NCBI RefSeq assembly: GCF_963678635.1
Contig: NC_087062.1
Coordinates: 94,897,845 to 94,961,844 of the forward strand
Direction: 5' to 3'
DNA length: 64,000 bases
Source: Symsagittifera roscoffensis
Taxonomy: Eukaryota > Xenacoelomorpha > Acoela > Convolutidae
Shown: one piece after another, positions 47,297 through 58,394 of the stretch
Numbering within the stretch: position 1 is the first letter of the stretch
Layout: the number at the start of each line of letters is the position of its first letter
Notes under the pieces: model-generated
Told to the model about the DNA's origin: nothing
Seen by the model: only the letters and a program-made list of their open reading frames with translations
Databases searched by the model: none
Translations under genes and position numbers: made by a program

Positions 47297-50200
47297 TCAT
47301 CTGTGGTTTTTTTCAGTGTATGGGCTAATATTCATCAGCAGTTTTTTCAGGGACTTCTTGCAAGCGTCTCGGTACATTCTTCCACTCAATAAATAGAAGA
47401 AAATGTTCATGGAGCTGTTGAATGTAAGCAAAACTGGACTCATAATTCGCAATAACACGACCAGATTTTGATGGTCGGTTGTGGTGACTCGATTTGCGAA
47501 GTAGTTTGCCGAAGCTGCGCCGAGAGTGAGCACGGCAAAAGAACAGGTCAACAACATCATAATGATGACATAGGTTCTTTCCTTTCGTATTTTCTCTTCC
47601 AGACGCTGCCTTCGAGGGTCATTCTGGGCGACAGTCGCAGGAATTTGGTCCAGTTTAAGTTTCTTGCGGGCATGGAGTAAGCGAATGAATATGATATTTG
47701 AAATCAAAATGACGAGAAACGGAATCGCAAAAACGAACAATGCGTTGCCGACGATGGAGTAGACTTGAAGGATGCTTCCCGACTCATACTGTCGGAATGT
47801 GCAAATCTCCTGCGGATGCGATGCACCTGCAATCATCAGGAAATGAAATAATCCGAAATTGAATCAAATTACCCCCCAATTGCTCAACATGCAACCACCC
47901 TCTTCACTTTAATTCCATTTAGATTTTAAAATATTCTAGAATTTATAAATTGATGTTAACTGCTAAAAAACTCCTTGTAAAATAGATCAGCATTGTTTTC
48001 AGTTTAAAATTTCCTCGATTGGACCTGCATGCTTTTTTTTCTATCTCTGTAGTTCTATGATGCTTTTGGGCAGTTTATGGAAGGTTTTTAAAACCCAAAA
48101 ACTAAACCCAAACATTCCACTTTGGGTTTTTTAAAACCCAAACTGGAATGAGATTTGTGAATGTAAGCTTTTTGAGTTGTGATAGGTGGTCAAAATGCTG
48201 AATGAATGGACGAGCACTCCCCCTGTTGAAACTAAAGCTGCACAACCAATCTTTTGATTTGTAGGGGTTTCATGAATTTGTTTTCAAACCAGCCGTATAG
48301 ATAAAAACCAGAAGTATCATTTTGCCAAAAAAAGTTCCGTCTAAAGGAGTTTCAATTGATTTTAGTTTCTGCTCGGATGTTTTGCGTTTTTTGGTTTTTC
48401 TTACCATCAGGACGAATGTCGTACACGTAAAGAGTGCCGGAAGGTATTAGATATGCAAACACAGTCACTGTACATACAATTGTTCGGGACACACGCTTAG
48501 AGGAATACTTCTTATGGGCAAACGGGTATTTAATGGCGAATACTCTGTCCATTGCCATTGCCAGCATCAAGTAAATTGACACTATGTTGCTGCCGAAGGT
48601 GTGCCATTGGAACAGTTTGCAGGTCACAATCTAAAAACAAGAAAGAGACATCGAAAAACAATTTTACAGTTTTGCTTACTCTGACTTAAATGAGTTCCAT
48701 TTTGTGTATTTATGATTATGAATCAGTAACAAATATCAACAGTTATTGTTCCAACTTTCGATACGAAAGTGACGGAATATTTGTGCTCGGGGTGGTTTTT
48801 TTCTCTTCAGACAAATTTCGACTTTTTAACTAGCCACTTTTGACGGAGTTTGTTTATATCATTCGAAAAGTATTGTTGTCCTGATCTCAAATTTGAAAAG
48901 ATATTTCACCTGTGATAATTTTTCGTAAAGTTATGGGGGTTTAAAGATTGCCATTTTAGCCAGTTTGGGACAATTAACGCGCGATATAATTCGCACTAAT
49001 AACGCGTAAGCGGAGATTTAATCCAACTTAGAAATAGTTCCAAAATGGTTGAAAGAAGCTTATTCGCCATAATTGATTTGTTACAAGGAGCAGAAACTAT
49101 TGTTTTGTACTTTATATGGCGTGTGTGGTGATGATTTTCATAGAAAAAATTTGCATTTTATTGTATTTCATTTAACTTTTTAGTTGTTTATGTTAATACT
49201 GTTCCATAAACCTTACAGCCAGTCGGAACATTCAGGGCTTCGCCCTGATACGAGCAGTCTTATTAATACATAAAGAAAACTTCATAAAGGTTAAACGTGT
49301 CGAGTGAATTTAATATTCAAGCAAAAATATTAAGCTTCGAAAAAAAGACAAGCACAAACTTTATATAAAACTTTGACTTTTCTCTGAAGTATTTCACCAA
49401 AAACATCCTTGAAAGTGAAATTATCCATTGATAAATTTTTCTTGAATCCTTGCTGACAATTTCACATTATATTTGTTATATTAATCATCAATGCAATTAT
49501 ATTTTATCGAATTCTGCAATTATGTTATACATCTTTCTGGCACCACTATTTGTCGAATTGTTTTCTGTTGATTTTGCTTTTCCGGTGCTTTTAATTTTGA
49601 AAAGCGTAGTTTTTTTCATTGAACTTCTCTATTTTTTCCTGTGTAAGGCAGTTATTGATAAATGGCAACGGGTTACTTTTTCAAAAACTTTACTCATCGT
49701 TTTTTTTTAAACGGGTAATCTTTTGTTGATGTTTAACTCCTACTTGGTTGTTGAATTCCTTGTCATTTTTTCTCTTTGAAAAAAGTTGTAATGATCATTA
49801 GGAGGCCAAGCTGTGCATTTTGTGCATTATAAGCGGATTCCGCAACAAGGACGCTCCCTTTGTTCTTCTTTTGTTCTTCATTTTCCTTTGATCGTCCCGA
49901 CAAAATTTTAACATGTTTAAAGACTTGTCTCTGGAATCCGGGAACATACAGACACAAAATTGTGCTTCTATCTAGTGCACAGTTTGGCCTCGTAATGATA
50001 CAATAAACCGCTATTCACTTTTGCTTGTTAAACCGCTGCAGATCTGTTTAACAAGCAACGGCACGGTAGAGCAAAAAAAACAAGAAAGGTTCGAGGCATG
50101 ATTTATACAATCGTACTCGAATGATATTTGAACCATTTTTTCGGTAAACTGTTTATTTGAGAACAATGACCAAATTTTTAAACTAATATCAAAACTACAC

Positions 50201-51048
50201 ATTTTGTTTTTATTGATTTGTTGATTCGACATTTCAATATTTAAAAAAAGTATTCGTTTCACTTTTTGAAAACCATCGTTTCCGACTCAGCGTTGTTCGA
50301 TGTGAAATTAGTTTTCTTCATTCAATTCAATATGTTTTTGTGACTACCGAAAGTTTCTTCACTACTCTAAAAGTGTTTTTTGAAAAATAACAAAATTGTC
50401 TGCACATCTTACATTTTTATCTGATTTTTTTTTACATTTAGCGGATGACTGTTTATTTAGAAAAACGCATAAAAAGAGACCAAGAACTGATCTTTGTGGC
50501 ACGCAAATTGATACGCATCGACTTCTAGCTTTGTTTCGCCAAAACACGCTTTTTTTGTTCTAGCTTTAAAAAAAATTCGATAAAAGGTCAAATGGACATC
50601 TTTGTCCATATTATAATCATGTATGTTGTTGTTCAAAAAAAAGCTCGTGAAAAAAAATTTTCTCATAAAAAAATTGTTTAAAAAATTCGGTTGCTTCCCA
50701 AGTATTGCTTGAAAAACCCTAGTTCGCATAAAAAATCCATGTAATGTTCATATATTTTAAACAGAAGCTAACGTTTATATTCTTGATGAAGAATCCGAAG
50801 TGTCTGCAGGCCAAATCGACGCCGTCTGTCAAAGCGGCAATCGTGTCCCAAACAGCCAGCCAGCGCATCAAATGAGTGTTGTTACACTCTGGCAGCTGTT
50901 TTGCCGTCAGGTAACACAAGAAGTTTCCGCCCACTCCAAAAAGAGCGACAGCCAGTGTGACCAGCTCTATAACTGAAGTAAGAGCTGCCCAAATTTCTTC
51001 AAACCCTTGATCTAGTATCAATCGCTCGGTTGTGCTATTACTAGCCAT
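47297..51048 (-). CDS. Class A (rhodopsin-like) G-protein-coupled receptor, three exons
   Basis: Exons 50773-51048, 48405-48630 and 47297-47826 join in frame to 343 residues. Junctions: AAC|GTTAGC to tttttag|ATT in phase 0, and GATG|GTAAGA to gattgcag|GTGC in phase 1. N-glycosylation sites (NST, NNT) occur near the N-terminus and in loop 1. Seven hydrophobic segments are present: GN at residues 41-42 in TM1, LAVWD (Asp68) in TM2, Cys96 at the top of TM3 pairing with Cys176 in extracellular loop 2, MDRVFAIKYP (DRY equivalent) at 119-128, Pro203 in TM5, and in TM7 NSSMNIFFYLLSG in place of NPxxY. The TM4 Trp and TM6 CWxP are absent. The length suits a small peptide- or amine-type receptor; ligand and subfamily are not assignable. 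The protein would act at the plasma membrane. Intron 1 (2.1 kb) contains a MITE and a hairpin-ended repeat. Confidence 0.88.
48748..49262 (+). repeat. Hairpin-ended repeat (family R), full-length copy in GPCR intron
   Basis: Starts gttccaactttcgatacgaaag (hairpin CTTTCG/CGAAAG at 48755-48769) and ends with the perfect hairpin CAGGGCTTCGCCCTG (49233-49247) followed by atacgagcagtctta. The body matches 60196-60737. Confidence 0.8.
49794..49999. mobile_element. ~206-bp MITE, family copy 3 (GPCR intron)
   Basis: Opposite orientation and independent location from the 11847 copy. Ends atcattaggaggccaagctg and the reverse complement atcattacgaggccaaactg form 24-bp inverted repeats with two mismatches. 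This copy defines the element as mobile. Confidence 0.8.
50000..50772. other. Rest of GPCR intron 1 next to exon 1
   Basis: AT-rich; minus-strand open frames here have no recognisable content. Confidence 0.5.
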
Positions 51049-51060
51049 CTACAAATAAAA
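51049..51060 (-). promoter_or_regulatory. Splice-acceptor-like site directly before the GPCR ATG
   Basis: The minus strand reads ttttatttgtag|ATGG. It could be the acceptor of an intron in the 5' UTR, or a spliced-leader trans-splice site. The sequence alone does not decide. Confidence 0.45.
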
Positions 51061-51160
51061 TTGTTGTAAAAAAATCATTAATAACAACAGCTCAACTTCA
51101 AGGGAAACAAAAAGTTTCTGTGACTACTCAGTTTGTAGAGTTTGTTACTATCTGATAAAA

Positions 51161-51941
51161 TTACATTTTTCCTAGGCTGATTATACTTAACGAAGTTAAA
51201 AACAATACAAGCCAGATTAAGTTTGTATAATGGTCCAAATCGAAATAATTAGAAAATTGAAAAAATAAAATTGTGAGTTGAGTTTCCAGATTGGATTGTA
51301 CAAAGAACACAGAATTTAACGCAAAGATTTCTCTTATTGTTTCCTCTTTCGAAGAAGATAACGAAAAATTAATTCTTGGGGCAGCTCTTTTGTTCAGATC
51401 AATTTCGATCAAATTATTATTTGGTAGTTGTTCGAGGTCATTTTTCTGTAGAAAAAAAACAACAAAAAAAATAAAAACAAAACTTTTAGAGCATGTTGTA
51501 CCAAAAAATTTTCAATACCTGCAAGTCTGGTAATGTTTGTTATTGAAGCAAAGGTATATGGGAACAGAGACCCCCATTTTTAAACTACCTGCCGTTAAGT
51601 GCCCTCCCAAAGCATGTACTAAATCTGAAAATTAATTATGCATAAAATAGGCCGAACGCGCAAAAAATATATTTTAAAACTGTTCTCTATTTGTTAATAT
51701 TTTGAAAGGCTGCAAAATCAGTTGAAACAACGTTCTATAGATGTTCCGATAATTCAATCTTTTTAGTAGGGTAATATAATATTCTCCTCAAATTTATCTA
51801 CAGAAAAACTTGTCTTTTTACCTTAAACCGATTTGGGGAGATATTGTACGGTTGATCCGTTATTTGAGCAATTTGTAGAGCTACATCAGTCAATATCAAG
51901 AGTAAAAAGTTTTTCAAATTAGTGGCGTTGTTTTTCGCGTA
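51161..51941 (-). CDS. 3' end of an upstream gene, two exons, C-terminal hydrophobic segment
   Basis: Exon 51822-51941 (40 codons, between tttatcaaag and AAG|GTAAAA; includes NFLLLILTDVALQIAQITDQ) joins in phase 0 to exon 51161-51445 (acceptor ttttctacag|AAA, 95 codons including stop). The last ~22 residues (YTNLIWLVLFLTSLSIISLG) are hydrophobic, suggesting a membrane anchor or a final transmembrane helix just before the C-terminus. Family not recognised. Further 5' exons must lie at higher coordinates; I could not join them. Its stop lies 112 bp upstream of the GPCR ATG on the same strand, an unusually tight spacing. Confidence 0.55.
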
Positions 51942-53392
51942 CTTTGATAAAAGGAAGTGAACGAAAGCTTCGAGATAAGGCAAAATCGACCGTCATAAAA
52001 AAGCAAATTGAAAAGCATTTTCTGTTGGAAAATGATTTTTTCAACTTTTAAAGTTGTTATTTTTTTAATTTTTTCTGAATTTTTGAAGTACGCTAAAATA
52101 CAAAATAAAATAACGTTTTTCAAATAAAACTAGGTTTTTACGTTTAAGGGTAAGCTATTGTAAGTTTTTAAGTCAATAAAATAAGCTATGTATGCCTGCT
52201 CGCTTTATTCGCTCGAATGAAGACCAAAAACCAAAACTTTCCAACAAGCTTTTTTTTTGAAATTTATGAATCTTGTTCGAATGACGGCTGTAAGGGTGTA
52301 ATTCGATATAACACTCAACTCTCCCCGATGATTATTTACGGTAGTTGATTTAGCGTGGTAAAAAAAAACAAAAAGAAGAAAAAAATTCATAACACACCCA
52401 ATTACAAAGTTCCTCTCAATTTTTCAAAAAAGTTTGGAACAACAATTGACTTTGTTTTGAAAATCCATCGATTATCGCAAGTAAAATACAGCAATAGAAA
52501 AACTATTATGCAATATATATTGGTTTATCAAATCTATTACAATAACTTGCAACAAAAAACTTATTTTGATCGATTCAATAGTCGCCGAAATCTATTTTTG
52601 GTACATATTTTAGTACAGACTATATACAGATTTTATACATATTATATTAACATTTTATAAAGATAGAATATGTACAAAACAAATTTCATACAATTTATTT
52701 TCGTTGAATTTTTATAAATGAGAACTGAAAAAAAAATTGTTACTTTGAAAGTGTTGTTAAAAACAAGATAATAGCGTAAAAATGAGTCCAAAATTAACAA
52801 TTTTGGTTCCGCAAAAAGCAGATTGTGGGTAAATCATAGTTGTAATGCTAGATATTGTTTGTGCATGAGTGTGGTGAGGGAATGAGTTTGAAGAAAAATA
52901 ACTGAAAATAAAGTATTTTTTTCTCAAAAAAACGAACAAATCTTGTTTATAATGACATTTTTTATGATTCTGTCTCATATTTCTGTGCACAACATTTTTT
53001 ATTTTGATGATTTGTAGGTTTTTTGCATGCTTTTTGTGCCAAAAATTTGATTCTTAATGATGGTTTTTGTGATGTGTGTCAGTAATTTTGAGTTCCATTT
53101 TTGGTTTTAAGTTTTGAAAAAGCCTTAAAAAGAAAAATCAGTTTGTTAGACAACAAACCATTTTCTAGACAATACAAGAAATTGTATGCAGATTCTATAC
53201 AAATTTCATACAGATTACTCACCGCAAGAAAAAAGAATTTTCTAGACTATATAATCAATCGATAGTTCTGAGCTGTTTGAAATCCCTCTTTTATTCATTT
53301 TAATGTCTTATTGGGTTTCATACAATCGACTTTTTTCTATTGCAAACATAGTTTCGGCTTTGAAAGGTAGTCAATCCTTCAATTGATTATAC
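51942..53392. other. Intergenic or intronic AT-rich stretch
   Basis: Probably introns of the gene ending at 51161. Short minus-strand open frames (52205-52390, 52757-52990) lack clear splice sites. Nothing I can support. Confidence 0.4.
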
Positions 53393-53626
53393 GAAAAAGT
53401 GAATAGTCATCAGACTCATCATTATGTTTGACACTGAGAAAGTTTCTAAGTCACAAATCGAAAGGCCATAATAAATTATTTCACTTGACATCTCTAAAAA
53501 TTTTGAGGTTGTCAAAATTTGCTGAAAAATTTCCAACCGACGAAATAATCCATTAAAGCTACTTCGATAGGAGTCAAAATCAGTAGCGGATTTAAAAAAG
53601 ACAGATGGCCCTATGCCCCCCGCCAT
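53393..53626 (-). CDS. Possible exon, unassigned
   Basis: A minus-strand open frame containing SSFNGLFRRLEIFQQILTTS and CDLETFSVSNIMMSL, ending at a candidate donor TTTTTC|GTATAA. Its composition looks more coding than the flanks, and it could be an upstream exon of the gene ending at 51161. The 5' end runs into a dispersed repeat (CAGGGATTCGACCCCCTG) near 53640, so the real acceptor is unclear. Confidence 0.3.
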
Positions 53627-53760
53627 CCCTCTTCTCCGTCAGGGATTCGACCCCCTGCCGACCCAAAGGGTACCCACTATTTTGAAATATCCGTTTTTGG
53701 CTGGCTGACTGAGTTTTTGTAAGGGCGCTTTCGTATAATCCTGCTTATCATATCTTTGAC

Positions 53761-54506
53761 GGGTCTAGGACTAAATCCCCCAGGATAAAATCCCCCAGGA
53801 TAAAATCCCACCGGATATAATCCCCCAGGACTAAATCCCCGTAGGACCAAATCTCCCTAGGACAAAACATTGATTGCACAAAAAGACCTTTACATTGATT
53901 GCACAAAATGTCATATTTGGGATTCAAACTCACGCTGAAGGAATCAACATTGTTTTCCATTCATTTGTCGTACTGATTGTGCCACGTGGCTTATTACCTT
54001 TTGCAACCAAAGCTCATTTTTATAGGAAGTCAACTGAATGTTGGAATCTTAAAGTTGCTAAAATGGCGATGCATGTATAAATGGAAGTCAGTTCAAAATG
54101 GAACCATTAGAAATATGAAATTATATAATGTGTACATTTTGATTTCCATTATACTGAATAAAATATTGGGGATTTTGTCTTAAGAGGATTTGGTCCTATG
54201 GGGGATTGGCTCTTTTCCAGTTTCCCCCCCCCTTTCAAATTCAATTTTGAAAAGTCTATTGAACGTTGTCACAATGCAATGAAATTTGGCGTGGTGAACA
54301 AATCGACAACTGTGAACAGATTTGTTCTTCATACTTTACAGCGTAATATCACGCATTTAGCCGTAATAACACGTATAACTAACATAAAACTCGTTATTTT
54401 GAAAGGTGGGAAACTGGAAAAGATCCGGGGATTTAGTCCTGGGGGATTATATCCGGTGGGATTTTATCCTGGGGGATTTTATCCTGGGGGATTTAGTCCG
54501 CGAGCG
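53761..54506. mobile_element. Foldback transposon, 746 bp, 9-bp target duplication
   Basis: Arms 53768-53840 and 54427-54499 are perfect 73-bp inverted repeats made of tandem ~17-bp units (ggataaaatccccca). The direct repeat ATCTTTGAC flanks the element at 53752-53760 and 54507-54515. The centre is AT-rich and has no ORF I recognise. Tandem-repeat arms plus a 9-bp duplication fit a non-autonomous Mutator-like foldback element. Confidence 0.85.
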
Positions 54507-54515
54507 ATCTTTGAC

Positions 54516-55585
54516 CCATCTAATCAGAAATGATGCAAACCAGATCTTGCTGATACCAGGCTACTGGCTCACCACATCTTTGATGCATCTAGCCAGTGTC
54601 AGATTAAATAAAAATTCTCACTTTGAATGAAAAATTTTCAACATCCATTGCCCTGCAATCAAATTTTTCCAGATGGTTTCGACTTTTGACTATCTTTTTT
54701 TGACGGGCTTTTTAAGCAGTCAAGTAAAAATTTGAAAAATATCCTTGCTTTAAGCCTCAACTTGCAACTTTTTTTCACCTTCGATCGTTTTTTCTAACAT
54801 CATGATGGTTTTAAACTACCAAATTGGCCAAATTGCGCAACAATTAAAAGTCTATTCCGTTTTTTAATGCGTAAGAGGTGGAATTGTAAGTGGGTAAAAA
54901 AGGTGAAGCATAGTTAGGTGAAATAGTTCCTGCTCTGAAGTTATTCAATTTTGAATCGAGATGAACTAGTTGGTCAGAATAACTCTCCAGATGACTCCTA
55001 TTATAAATCCAGTATTTAAAATTGGATGCTGGGAGAAGGAGATTAGAATAGATGTTTAAAATTTCATATTTGAAAGATTTTAAAATTTTTGTTATATCGG
55101 TTACTATTTGAGACTCTAGACCAATTTAAGCGTTATCGAAACAATCCGGGCTTTACACTGATTCGAGCGTTCTTGTTTGTATTGAAAACATTGAAGTTTT
55201 GCACACAGCATATCCTGAAAAAGGCAGAATTACCTTGGAAATATTCTTCCATATTTTTTACCCCACAAAACTTTGATGTAACACAAGTGTATACTATAAA
55301 AATTTTGGCTCAAAAATTTGTCGGTTTTGACAAATATTTAACTGAAGTTTCACATTTCAACAAGACAATTGAATCAAATATCGAAAATTTTAAAATCATA
55401 AATTCGAAAAACTTAGCAAGTGAAAATACTCACATCTTCGTAGTCACAAAGCCGGATTAGTTTTTGTTAAGATTAACGTTTTCGACCGATCGATTGCAGA
55501 AAATTTTTATGTCAATGGATTTAGAGGAACAACAAAAAACGCTGAAGAACTGGAGTGGCATTACATCTTGAAGCTCTTGCTTTTT
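54516..55585. other. Intergenic; one doubtful ORF
   Basis: The + strand frame 55089-55460 (123 residues) has no recognisable motif, and part of it overlaps a remnant of the R repeat end (gggctttacactgattcgag near 55149), so I treat it as incidental. Confidence 0.4.
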
Positions 55586-56570
55586 ATTGTTCCGACTTTC
55601 AAAGAAAGTGAGGAATATATATGCTCGGGGTAGTATTTTTATTCAGACCCATTATTTTCCAAAACTTCAGACCACTTTTACCAATTTTACTTGATCTGCT
55701 TGTTCCCAGCCGGGTGTGCATATCAATACAGTAACCTGCCCCAAGTCTGTCAAAACTGATCGTTCCATGTAAGTTACACACGTGACAAATTATCCAGCTC
55801 TACAAAATCGTTCCAAATTGCACTGAGGCAGCTAATTGGTTTTTTCCATTCACGACACAAATTGTAACACTTAAGTTATAATATGATCAGCTTTAAACTC
55901 CTAGGCTTGTCAATACTATATTTAACAAAACTTTTCGAGACCAATTAAAAGGCAGTCCGTACATTCAAGGCTTTCCTTGATATGAGCAGTCTTGTCTGTA
56001 TTGGAAAACTGTTTTAATATGAAGTCAAGTGGTTTAAAAGCTCTGTTCTGTTGGCTAGTAGTTTAATTTTGACGTTTGGTTCTACGACTGGTATTTTCAA
56101 TAAGTTTGTGTTAAAACAACTAGAGCAATTTGAAATTAACGCTGGTTCAAGAAACATAAAAAAATTTTGTTTGACAAATGCAAATTACTTTTTTTTGTTT
56201 TTTTTTTGAAAATTTTTTGCCCATCAGCAGTCTAAAATCGGTCATAACAGTCTAACAGCAATCATGTCAACGGATTGAATAATCTGTGAGACTGAGGTTT
56301 AGTTTCTCACTTCATCTTTGGCTTAAAGACAATTTGAATTTCGAAAAATTCAGCCAAGCTTAAAAAATTTAAAAATTTAGACACAAAAGTTCAATTAATA
56401 TTTTAAAAAAAGATTGTTTCATATGCAAAAATAAAGCAATTCATTCTTCAGGGAAACTTTTCATGGCAAGGCATTGCTGTATTGCTGCTAGCATTGCTAA
56501 ACGCGACAAGATTGCTCTTATATCGAAGCAAAGCCCTGAATGTTCCGACCGCCCTTTAAATGGACTCGAA
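55586..56570. repeat. Three fragments of the R repeat family
   Basis: A left-end fragment at ~55586-55690 (+), a right-end fragment at ~55950-55998 (+, aggctttccttgatatgagcagtcttg), and a right-end fragment in reverse at ~56497-56570 (aagcaaagccctgaatgttc). Hairpins are eroded in the first two. Confidence 0.6.
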
Positions 56571-57265
56571 TATTTTTTTTTGTCAAAAATATTAGAAAAC
56601 TATGAATTTTGGACAATATCGAAAATTAAGTGTGAAACCACTTCGTTATGAGGGACAATTTGCCACGCATAAATAATTCGCGTTTCTTTTCAGAATTATG
56701 AAAAAAAAATCCTGAAAGCGAGCATAAATTAGCCCAGAGTATGGCCAAATTGGCTATTTTCAAACTCCCAGATTCTTTCAAAAGCAGATTGAAGGTAAAA
56801 TATATTATTAAATTTTGATTCAGAGAGTCGATATCTTCAATGAGGTAAAGTTTTTTTGTTAAAATTTATTATTCCGATTGCCGAAAATTGACTGAATAAA
56901 AAAAACCACGCCAAGCATGAATTTTCCGATTTCTTCGAAAGTCGGATCAATAACACAAAAATACATAAAACAACATTTAAAACAATTTTCGCTTCTAAAT
57001 AAACAGGAGTAAACAGCGTCTGCAGAAATAGCGCGGAATAGGCGTATTTAAAAAATAACAATGCTCAAATAAAAAAGAGCCTCGAGTTTTCGAACAAAAA
57101 TGTCCAAAATTCTCAAAGCGTCGAAAAAGTTTCTTAATTGTTTTGTTTTGCGGCTATGAAAATAAACTGATTAAGATATCATTAATGCAATTGTTGCTTC
57201 CGGATTGATGTCAGATTATGTAGCTACTGCTGATGAAGATATAAATAGAGATGGTTACTCAGTAT
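56571..57265. other. Intergenic, nothing recognised
   Basis: AT-rich with no convincing exon on either strand. Confidence 0.4.
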
Positions 57266-57617
57266 CTAAAAACTGTTCAGATTTCGAGGCTCACTTTTTT
57301 TCAGCCTCAATTTTGTTTGAACAGAGTTCCTATATCCATCACAATAATAATCAGTCAGAACAACACAATGAATAAATAGGATTGGCAGACAGTCTCTGTA
57401 TAAACAGCGCTGAATAATTTCAGTATAATATTTATCGGCATACTGAAGAAAAAAATCTTTTATTGTTCTGAAATAAGTTGAAGTGGGAAAGTTATGCATG
57501 GGATGGTTTTTGTAATTTGGATCGATTTCTGAAAAAATATGTTTAAAGTGGGGATCGAACCTAAAAGCGAGTGATTCTAACAGCTCGCTGAATGATTTGA
57601 AGACTTCATCTATTATG
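57266..57617 (-). CDS. Possible terminal exon of an unrecognised gene
   Basis: Acceptor atatgctttcag|C opens a 117-codon frame to a stop at 57266. The peptide includes FKSFSELLESLAFRFDPHFK, TYFRTIKDFFLQYADKYYTE and CLPILFIHCVVLTDYYC. Residue composition is mixed and unlike the Lys/Asn/Ile chance frames around it. No family recognised, and upstream exons not found. Confidence 0.4.
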
Positions 57618-57831
57618 CTGAAAGCATATAAGAACAATTATCCCAAACATGAATTTAATCCGAGTTGATCTGTGCTAAAATGCTAAAATGCCATATTGTT
57701 TCCTTGTACGACGAAAACTGAAGCCTTTAATGTTTGATACCGACATTCACAAATTTATGGTCGATAAAAAGATAATGACATTATTTGAAATATTTGAAGC
57801 CTAAAAAATTGATTTTATTCGCTGACATACT

Positions 57832-58004
57832 CGCGTATTCATACTCGTCAGTATTTAGACAAATACTGTATGAACCAATCAGAATCGAGAAAAGACATAA
57901 ATAATCCAAAATAAATAATAATTATTTATTAATTTCTTCTTTGTCTCGATTCTGATTATGGTTGAAACAGTATTTGTCTAAATACTGACGAGTCTGAATA
58001 CGCG
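57832..58004. mobile_element. Palindromic MITE, 173 bp
   Basis: Left arm cgcgtattcatactcgtcag and right arm (reverse complement cgcgtattcagactcgtcag) continue as inverted repeats for about 65 bp each with a few mismatches, so nearly the whole element can fold. Each arm contains a smaller palindrome GTATTTAGACAAATAC. Confidence 0.8.
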
Positions 58005-58069
58005 GTTGTCTAAATACTGCTATGTAACCTTGTTTGCCACACTTAATAAGTTGAAATTTGTTCATATTT

Positions 58070-58159
58070 TTGGCACTGTTGAACAAAGTTTTCATTTTCG
58101 GCACTGTTGAACTAAATTTTATTTTTCGGCACTGTTGTACTTCGGCACTGTTGTACTGC
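58070..58159. repeat. Short tandem repeat (ggcactgttg)
   Basis: Four copies of ttnggcactgttgnac at decreasing spacing, ending gtactgcccc. Confidence 0.7.
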
Positions 58160-58394
58160 CCCATGACGCCTTAAAAATATATTTTGATTTTCATTGGCAT
58201 GATTGGCATACTTTCGTTCGGGATAATTGTTTAATTCAACCTAACTATGGTTGGCAGTTTTCTTTCAACGGCATATTCAAACTCATGGTAGTTCTTTTCA
58301 CAATCTATATAATTGTTTTATACGGAAGGAGTTTTCAAGTATTCCCGCCCCTACTTCAGATAGCGACTCCTTGAATTGAAATTTCAGTGGAAAT

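Noticed and set aside
53642-53660. gggattcgacccc resembles a tRNA T-arm / Pol III B box (also at 8700)
   Set aside because: No acceptor stem, D-arm or anticodon arm could be fitted around it at either site; at most an old SINE scrap.
55089-55460. 123-residue + strand ORF
   Set aside because: Overlaps a remnant of the R repeat and shows no splice signals or motif; likely chance.
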